A stretch of 64,000 nt of DNA from Hungatella_A sp034142505 (GTDB taxonomy: Bacteria > Bacillota > Clostridia > Lachnospirales > Lachnospiraceae): NCBI GenBank assembly GCA_034142505.1, contig JAWZDV010000022.1:62001-126000 (forward strand), read 5' to 3'. Shown one piece after another: positions 58,928 to 64,000 of the stretch. Below the pieces are notes generated by a model. The model had not been told where the DNA came from and searched no databases. It was given only the letters and a program-made list of their open reading frames with translations. Positions within the stretch are counted from its first letter, which is position 1. Each line of letters starts with the position of its first letter. Both the position numbers and the translations under genes were made by a program.

Positions 58928-60087
58928 AAAATATCTTTTGTTTAAACGCGATTTCGAAGTTTGGTACTGATATGCTGACGGAGGATTATCAGCTGGTTGA
59001 CGAGATAGGCGGTGCGGATGGCGTGCTGGTGCGAAGCGCGGCCATGCATGACATGGAGTTTCCGGAGAGTTTAAAGGCCATTGCCCGTGCTGGCGCCGGG
59101 GTGAACAACATTCCTCTGGATGAGTGTGCGAAGAAAGGTATCGTCGTGTTCAATACGCCGGGGGCCAATGCCAACGGAGTGAAGGAACTGGTGATTGCCG
59201 GTATGCTGCTGGCTTCCCGTGATGTGGTGGGCGGAATTGAGTGGTGCCAGAGCATCAAGGAAGATCCGGGCATCGCCAAAGCGGTGGAGAAAGGGAAAAA
59301 GGCCTTTGCAGGCTATGAGATTAAGGGAAAGAAGCTGGGCGTGATCGGTCTTGGGGCCATCGGCGCGGAGGTCGCCAACGCGGCGGCGTCTCTTGGGATG
59401 GAGGTTTACGGGTATGATCCGTTTATCTCGGTTAACGGAGCCTGGGGTCTTTCCAGAAATGTAAAGCATATCACTTCTGTGGATACCATTTATCAGGAGT
59501 GTGACTATATCACGATTCATGTGCCGCTGCTGGATGACACAAAAGGTATGATCAACAAGACCACCATAGACCAGATGAAGAAGGGTGTTGTCGTACTGAA
59601 CTTCTCCAGAGATTCCCTGGTAAATGATGACGATATGGCTGTGGCGTTGAATGAGGGAAAGGTACATAAGTATGTGACGGATTTCCCGAATCCGAAGTCT
59701 GCCAATATGGCGGGAGCCATTGTGATTCCTCATCTTGGTGCTTCCACGGAGGAGTCGGAGGACAACTGCGCGGTGATGGCGGTTCAGGAGATCATGGATT
59801 ATTTAGAGAACGGCAATATCAAGAATTCCGTGAATTATCCGGACTGCAATATGGGTGAATGCCATGCGGCCAGCAGGGTGGCGGTGCTTCATATGAATAT
59901 CCCGAACATGATCGGACAGATTACGGGAACCGTGGCTTCCGGGAATGTGAATATTACCGATATGACCAACAAGAGCCGTGACCAGTATGCGTATACCATG
60001 CTGGATTTAGAGGCGGCGGCCGGAGATGAGATGGTTGGAAAACTGAAAGCCATCGACGGGGTGCTGGGAGTCCGGGTGATCAAGTAG
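58924..60087 (+). CDS. serA: D-3-phosphoglycerate dehydrogenase
   Basis: SerA oxidises 3-phosphoglycerate, the first step of serine synthesis. The 387-residue protein has the substrate domain, the Rossmann motif LGVIGLGAIGAEVANAAASL, VPLLDDTKGMINK, and the catalytic Glu/His pair in IPHLGASTEESEDNC. A C-terminal ACT domain of about 70 residues (IPNMIGQITGTVASGNVNIT) may bind serine. The usual INxARG loop reads LNFSRDSLVNDDD, as in the short clostridial-type enzymes. ATGA overlap with serC shows coupled translation. No serB is in the window. Confidence 0.95.
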   Translation: MKNIFCLNAISKFGTDMLTEDYQLVDEIGGADGVLVRSAAMHDMEFPESLKAIARAGAGVNNIPLDECAKKGIVVFNTPGANANGVKELVIAGMLLASRDVVGGIEWCQSIKEDPGIAKAVEKGKKAFAGYEIKGKKLGVIGLGAIGAEVANAAASLGMEVYGYDPFISVNGAWGLSRNVKHITSVDTIYQECDYITIHVPLLDDTKGMINKTTIDQMKKGVVVLNFSRDSLVNDDDMAVALNEGKVHKYVTDFPNPKSANMAGAIVIPHLGASTEESEDNCAVMAVQEIMDYLENGNIKNSVNYPDCNMGECHAASRVAVLHMNIPNMIGQITGTVASGNVNITDMTNKSRDQYAYTMLDLEAAAGDEMVGKLKAIDGVLGVRVIK

Positions 60088-60111
60088 ACGAAGCGTAGAG
60101 AGTGCAATGGG

Positions 60112-60145
60112 GTGCCTAAGGCGTGAAGATTTCTGCCTTAGGCAC
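60112..60145 (+). other. hairpin between serA and the DUF1015 gene
   Basis: Perfect 11-bp stem GTGCCTAAGGC/GCCTTAGGCAC with a 12-base loop, followed only by TTTAT. It may act as a weak terminator that lowers expression of the downstream gene. Confidence 0.6.
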
Positions 60146-60170
60146 TTTATAAGTGAAAAGAGGAGATACT

Positions 60171-61409
60171 ATGGCAGTTGTGAAACCATTTCGCTGTGTG
60201 AGACCGGATATCAGTACGGCGGCGCAGGTGGCGGCTCTTCCCTATGATGTGTATAACAGGAAGGAAGCCTGTGAGGCGGTGGCGGGGAAGCCGTTGTCGT
60301 TTTTAAATATTGACAGGGCGGAGACCCAGTTTTCGGAGGATGTGGATACCTATGATACCCGCGTGTATGAGAAGGCTAGAGCACTGCTGGAGATGAGGTG
60401 TGCGGACGGGACCTTTGTGTCGGACGCCAAGGAGTGCTACTATATTTATCAGCTGACGATGAATGGCAGAAGCCAGACTGGGATCGTGGCCTGCAGTTCC
60501 ATTGACGATTATCAAAACGGGATTGTGAAGAAGCATGAGAATACGAGAGAGGACAAGGAACTTGACCGGATTCGCCATGTGGATACCACCAATGCCCAGA
60601 CAGGGCCTATTTTCCTGGCTTACCGTGGCAATGAGACGCTGGCGGGACTTGTGGCCCAGGCGGCGGCCGGGACGCCACTCTATGATTTTGTGTCGGAGGA
60701 CGGGATTGGACACCGGGTTTGGAGAGTCGGTGACGATGAAATCATTGGACGTATGGAGGCGGCATTTGCAGAGATTCCGGCTACCTATATTGCGGACGGT
60801 CACCACCGGGCGGCTTCGGCCGTGAAGGTGGGAATGAGACGGAGGGCAGAGCATCCGGGATATACGGGGGAGGAGCCTTTCAATTATTTCCTGTCGGTGC
60901 TGTTCCCGGATGACCAGCTGCTGATTCTGCCTTATAACCGGGTGGTGAGCGATTTAAACGGTCTGGGAGAAGAGGAATTTCTGGCGGCAATCGAGGAGAA
61001 TTTTGATGTGAGATTTGTCGGAGATCACGGGGTGGCGCCGGCAAAGAAAGGAACCTTCGGGATGTATTTGGACTGCAGCTGGTATGAGGTGACCGCGAAA
61101 CCGGAGATCCTGAGTGACGATCCGGTGGACGGGCTGGATGTGTCCGTACTCCAAAACCACCTGCTGACCCCGGTGCTTGGAATCGGGGACCCGAGGACGG
61201 ATAAAAGGATTGATTTTATCGGAGGAATCCGCGGACTGAAGGAACTGGAGCGGAGAGTGGCGGCAGATATGATGGTGGCGTTCTCCATGTATCCGACGTC
61301 CATCGGGGAACTGCTCCAGGTAGCAGATGCAGGAATGCTGATGCCGCCGAAGTCAACCTGGTTTGAGCCGAAGCTGCGGAGTGGATTGTTTATTCATAAA
61401 TTAGATTAA
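60171..61409 (+). CDS. DUF1015 family protein
   Basis: The 412-residue protein belongs to DUF1015 (COG4198), soluble proteins frequently found beside serA and serC in Clostridia and other bacteria. Recognisable segments are VKPFRCVRPDISTAAQVAAL, PYDVYNRKEACEA, SFLNIDRAE, YYIYQLTMNGRSQTGIVACS, IADGHHRAASAVKVG and FSMYPTSIGELLQVADAGML. The function is not established; the gene link suggests a role tied to serine metabolism. GAGGAG precedes the ATG at 60171. It ends at a strong terminator. Confidence 0.88.
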   Translation: MAVVKPFRCVRPDISTAAQVAALPYDVYNRKEACEAVAGKPLSFLNIDRAETQFSEDVDTYDTRVYEKARALLEMRCADGTFVSDAKECYYIYQLTMNGRSQTGIVACSSIDDYQNGIVKKHENTREDKELDRIRHVDTTNAQTGPIFLAYRGNETLAGLVAQAAAGTPLYDFVSEDGIGHRVWRVGDDEIIGRMEAAFAEIPATYIADGHHRAASAVKVGMRRRAEHPGYTGEEPFNYFLSVLFPDDQLLILPYNRVVSDLNGLGEEEFLAAIEENFDVRFVGDHGVAPAKKGTFGMYLDCSWYEVTAKPEILSDDPVDGLDVSVLQNHLLTPVLGIGDPRTDKRIDFIGGIRGLKELERRVAADMMVAFSMYPTSIGELLQVADAGMLMPPKSTWFEPKLRSGLFIHKLD

Positions 61410-61414
61410 TTAGA

Positions 61415-61470
61415 AAAAAGGTGTGGGAGTCTGGAGGCGGTGATGCTGATCAGATTATCACACCTTTTTT
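61415..61470 (+). terminator. terminator after the DUF1015 gene
   Basis: AAAAAGGTGTG (from 61415) pairs with CACACCTTTTTT (to 61470) around a 33-base loop that is itself partly paired, and ends in six T. It closes the ser operon. Confidence 0.75.
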
Positions 61471-61601
61471 GATTCGTGTATTATTTTGTAAAAATATTAA
61501 AAATATTCGTGTTATTTAGTGTTAAAAAATAAAAAAATATGGTGTATATTTACACGAATGTGTGGTATACTATGGTTATCATCATCAAGGAGGGAAGGTT
61601 T

Positions 61602-62897
61602 ATGTATAGAAAAATCACGGGCTTTTTAGAAACGTGGAAAGAAAGTATACATCGTAAACCACTTATTTTGCAGGGGGCAAGGCAGGTTGGAAAAACCTAC
61701 GCTATATTGGAGTTCGGACGTACTCACTATGAGAATGTGGCTTACTTCAATTTTGAAACAAACCCAAAACTCAATGCTACTTTTGATGAAGATATTAGCC
61801 CTGATTACCTAATACCGATTCTTTCCCATATTGCAGGGCAGTCGATCGTCAGGGAAAAAACGTTGATTGTATTTGATGAGGTGCAGCTTTGTGAGCGGGC
61901 ATTGACAAGTTTAAAATACTTTTGTGAAGACGCACCGGATTATCACATTATAGTAGCTGGCAGTCTGCTCGGTGTGGCGGTCAATAGGAGTAGATTTTCA
62001 TTTCCAGTTGGCAAGGTTGATATCAAAAACCTCTATCCTATGGATATAGAGGAATTTATGTTAGCGTTAGGGGAGGATGTTTTAGTAAAACAAATCAAAG
62101 AATGCTTTGCAGATAACACAGCGATGCCTTCGGCATTGCATGATGCGGCTATGCAGCTTTACCGACAGTATCTTATTATTGGCGGCATGCCTGAATGTGT
62201 GATGCAGTTTGTCCAGACCAGAGACTATATCCTTGTACGCCATACTCAGGATACGATACTTGCAAGCTATCTCAATGATATGAGTAAATATAATCATGTG
62301 AACGAAATCAAGAAAACAAGACTTGCCTACGATAATATTACGGTTCAGCTCTCCAAGAAAAATACGCGTTTCCAATACAAGCTGATTAAAAAAGGCGGCA
62401 GGGTTTCTGAGTTTGAAAATGCGATTGAATGGCTTTGCCTGTCAGGGATTGTGTCACAGGTTTACAAGGTGGAGCAAATCAAAAAGCCACTGGAAAATTA
62501 TCGTGATATTGACGCGTTCAAAATTTATGTTTCGGATTTAGGTCTGCTATGTGCCAAAAAGGACTTAGCTGCAAACGACATTCTCTATATGGTGGAGGAA
62601 CTGAACGACTTCAAGGGTGGTATGACTGAAAACTATGTCAATGTGCAGTTGACCGCAAATGAATATAATACCTACTATTGGCAGTCCGAGCGTGGAGCCG
62701 AGATTGATTTTGTCATTCAGCGTGATGGCCAGCTTATTCCGATTGAAGTAAAGAGTGCTGACAATACCAGAGCCAAAAGTTTAAAGATGTATATGGAAAC
62801 CTACAAGCCTGCCTATGCCATCAAACTTTCTGCCAAAAATTTTGGTTTTGAGGATGATAAAAAGATAGTTCCTCTTTATGCCGCGTTTTGTATCTAA
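61602..62897 (+). CDS. AAA ATPase with DUF4143 domain
   Basis: The 431-residue protein has an AAA_14 ATPase domain with Walker A GARQVGKTY (residues 25-33) and Walker B TLIVFDEVQLC, and a C-terminal DUF4143 nuclease-like domain (WQSERGAEIDFVIQRDGQ, IPIEVKSADNTRAKSL; the D-ExK arrangement resembles PD-(D/E)xK nucleases). Such ATPases are common single-gene cargo in bacteria and archaea, with no settled function. It starts at 61602 behind AAGGAGGG and ends in a small terminator. It is AT-rich compared with the surroundings. Three ATTCGTGT/ACACGAAT octamers lie upstream. Confidence 0.9.
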   Translation: MYRKITGFLETWKESIHRKPLILQGARQVGKTYAILEFGRTHYENVAYFNFETNPKLNATFDEDISPDYLIPILSHIAGQSIVREKTLIVFDEVQLCERALTSLKYFCEDAPDYHIIVAGSLLGVAVNRSRFSFPVGKVDIKNLYPMDIEEFMLALGEDVLVKQIKECFADNTAMPSALHDAAMQLYRQYLIIGGMPECVMQFVQTRDYILVRHTQDTILASYLNDMSKYNHVNEIKKTRLAYDNITVQLSKKNTRFQYKLIKKGGRVSEFENAIEWLCLSGIVSQVYKVEQIKKPLENYRDIDAFKIYVSDLGLLCAKKDLAANDILYMVEELNDFKGGMTENYVNVQLTANEYNTYYWQSERGAEIDFVIQRDGQLIPIEVKSADNTRAKSLKMYMETYKPAYAIKLSAKNFGFEDDKKIVPLYAAFCI

Positions 62898-62918
62898 GGG
62901 AATAGAGAGTCCCTTTTT
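62896..62918 (+). terminator. terminator after the DUF4143 ATPase gene
   Basis: Short stem AAGGGA/TCCCTT with an eight-base loop and a following T-run, beginning inside the stop codon at 62895-62897. Confidence 0.65.
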
Positions 62919-62935
62919 ATATTGAATAGTAAGTA

Positions 62936-62986
62936 AAATGTGGGAACCTGCCGGCGGTGAGCCGGCAGGTTCCCACATTTTTTATG
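62936..62986. terminator. 21-bp perfect hairpin ending in T6, possible bidirectional terminator
   Basis: AAAATGTGGGAACCTGCCGG and the next C pair perfectly with the reverse complement around the loop GGTGA, and a T-run follows at 62979-62986. Its arms contain AACCTGCC, which recurs at 63022 and 63043 in the regulator's upstream region. Confidence 0.75.
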
Positions 62987-63019
62987 AATGGAAAAATATG
63001 GAATTGTGTATAATTGCGA

Positions 63020-63097
63020 GAAACCTGCCCAATTTTGTTTGAAACCTGCCTGATTAATCTGAAAATTATTGACAATTTGCCTGCTTTACGCAATAAT
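63020..63097 (+). promoter_or_regulatory. promoter and repeated operator-like sites of the right-edge regulator
   Basis: TTGACA at 63069-63074 and AATAAT at 63092-63097 are 17 bases apart. Upstream, GAAACCTGCC occurs at 63020-63029 and 63041-63050, 21 bases apart, so both copies face the same side of the helix. Phased sites of this kind suggest binding of a regulator, perhaps the LacI-type protein itself. Confidence 0.55.
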
Positions 63098-63149
63098 GAA
63101 TGCATAAATTCATGAAAGCTGACCGGTCGGCCGGGAGGGGGGAAGGTTT

Positions 63150-64000
63150 ATCAGATATCTGGAAATTAAGCAATTGCTGAAAGAAAAGATTGATACTCTG
63201 CCACCAGATTCAAAACTGGATGGCCGTCCCAATCTGTGTAAGGAGCTGGACACGACGCGGACGACTCTGGACAAAGCTATGGCGGAGCTGGTGTATGAGG
63301 GGCTATTGTATTCTGTCAAAGGCAGCGGGACTTACGTGGCGGGAGTCAGGAGCGGTGTGGAGGTTGCGGTGAAGGACAAGTCGGAGAACTGGGGGATCAT
63401 TGTTCCCAATGTGATGGACCGCATCTATTACAGCCTGGTCCGCGGTGTGGAGAATGAGGCGCAGAAGGATGACGTCAACATTATCCTGTGCAATTCCGAT
63501 GGAAAAGCCGGGAAGCAGGAGCAGTATATCAAACGGCTGATTGCCTCCGGGGTATCCGGCTTTATCATTGTGCCGGTGATCGCGAAAGGGATTCAGGAAA
63601 ATTATGAGCTGTACAGCCAGCTTCTGGAGGCGAAGATTCCGTTTGTGTTCTGTAACCGGAGTGTGGAGGGAATCAGCGCTCCGGTGGTGACATCCAACGA
63701 CTATTACGGGGCCTATATTGCAACGAAGCATTTGATTGCCAAAGGATACCGCCATATCGCGTTTGTTTCGAGAGAAAAGTATAAGACCAGCATTGACCGC
63801 TGCCAGGGATATATCTCAGCGCTCATTGAAAATGGTCTGGAGGTGGAGCGGAAACTGATCTCCATTGAGGAGAAGGTGAAAGGGGAGGTCTACGGTTACC
63901 ATACCATGAAACGTCTGCTGGAGGAACAGCCGGGGATGGACGCGGTCTTCTGCTTTAATGACCGGGTTGCCCAGGGGGTCTGCCAGGCGGTGGTGGAAGC
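63150..64000 (+). CDS. GntR-LacI type transcriptional regulator, 3' end outside the window
   Basis: An uninterrupted frame from 63123 to the right edge encodes a GntR winged helix (RYLEIKQLLKEKIDTLPPDS, DGRPNLCKELDTTRTTLDKA, YSVKGSGTYVAG) followed by a LacI-type sensor domain (WGIIVPNVMDRIYYSLVRGV, GVSGFIIVPVI, PFVFCNRSVEG, VTSNDYYGAYIATKHLIAKG, DAVFCFNDRVAQG). No ATG, GTG or TTG lies at the expected N-terminus: the codon in front of RYLE is ATC at 63150, correctly spaced behind GGAGGGGGGAAGG. Either ATC is used as a rare start, or an ATG was changed or misread. The next usual starts would remove part of the DNA-binding domain. Confidence 0.85.
   Translation, partial: MRYLEIKQLLKEKIDTLPPDSKLDGRPNLCKELDTTRTTLDKAMAELVYEGLLYSVKGSGTYVAGVRSGVEVAVKDKSENWGIIVPNVMDRIYYSLVRGVENEAQKDDVNIILCNSDGKAGKQEQYIKRLIASGVSGFIIVPVIAKGIQENYELYSQLLEAKIPFVFCNRSVEGISAPVVTSNDYYGAYIATKHLIAKGYRHIAFVSREKYKTSIDRCQGYISALIENGLEVERKLISIEEKVKGEVYGYHTMKRLLEEQPGMDAVFCFNDRVAQGVCQAVVE

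Noticed and set aside
1..64000. CRISPR array, tRNA or rRNA genes
   Set aside because: No regularly spaced direct repeats and no tRNA-like cloverleaf or rRNA sequence were noticed while reading; the short tandem repeats found are all in-frame within genes or single duplications.

Overview
The window is a 64 kb, roughly 50% GC piece of chromosome from an anaerobic gut-type clostridium, most likely a member of the Lachnospiraceae. The reasons are a SCIFF ranthipeptide precursor with its radical SAM maturase beside secDF, tgt and yajC; several AraC-type response regulator/YesM-type kinase pairs beside carbohydrate ABC importers that have no ATPase gene of their own; and strong AGGAGG ribosome binding sites throughout. 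The genus cannot be fixed from the sequence alone. A run of ten Ns at 5934-5943 shows that this is a draft assembly.

Layout. 1-966: the end of a CorC/HlyC-type CBS protein and a small membrane protein, convergent on a terminator. 1247-6863: a tripartite tricarboxylate transporter (tctC, tctB, tctA) with a leaderless sulfatase and a GntR-LacI regulator. 6887-12533: a housekeeping block with SCIFF peptide, SCIFF maturase, SecDF, Tgt and YajC. 12641-19447: a PTS catabolic cluster resembling the E. coli sgc locus, with creatininase-like amidohydrolase, EIIC, DeoR regulator, EIIA, EIIB, BtpA/SgcQ, phosphotriesterase-like lactonase and a second BtpA/SgcQ. 19471-22028: a HAD phosphatase and a GtrII-type membrane glucosyltransferase.

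22040-52281 holds three sugar-uptake modules. Modules A (22040-34838) and B (36128-43552) are paralogous: each has a response regulator and a sensor kinase on the minus strand, then a divergent binding protein and two permeases, then glycosidases (GH3, GH1 and GH31 in A; GH43 in B). The GH31 is YicI-like, so xyloglucan-derived or other xylose-decorated gluco-oligosaccharides are a reasonable inferred substrate. Module C (44633-52281) has a regulator/kinase pair, LplB/YtcP-type permeases, a large binding lipoprotein and a second leaderless sulfatase. Single opposite-strand genes sit at the module boundaries: Fic (34945-36015) and DinD (43631-44488).

52282-53021 has no intact gene. It holds a 62-bp loop-free palindrome and the decayed C-terminus of a DUF4143 ATPase. 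53022-61409 is biosynthetic: leuB, ilvD, ilvB, serC, serA and a DUF1015 gene. 61602-62897 is an intact AAA/DUF4143 ATPase, and a GntR-LacI regulator with an apparent ATC start runs off the right edge from 63150.

The strongest unexplained signals are: a 151-bp structured repeat with terminal inverted repeats, present twice in opposite orientation (once between the SCIFF precursor and its maturase, once directly behind ilvB); the sgc-like PTS operon; hairpins placed directly behind binding-protein genes; the 52350-52411 palindrome; and three in-frame minisatellites in accessory genes.
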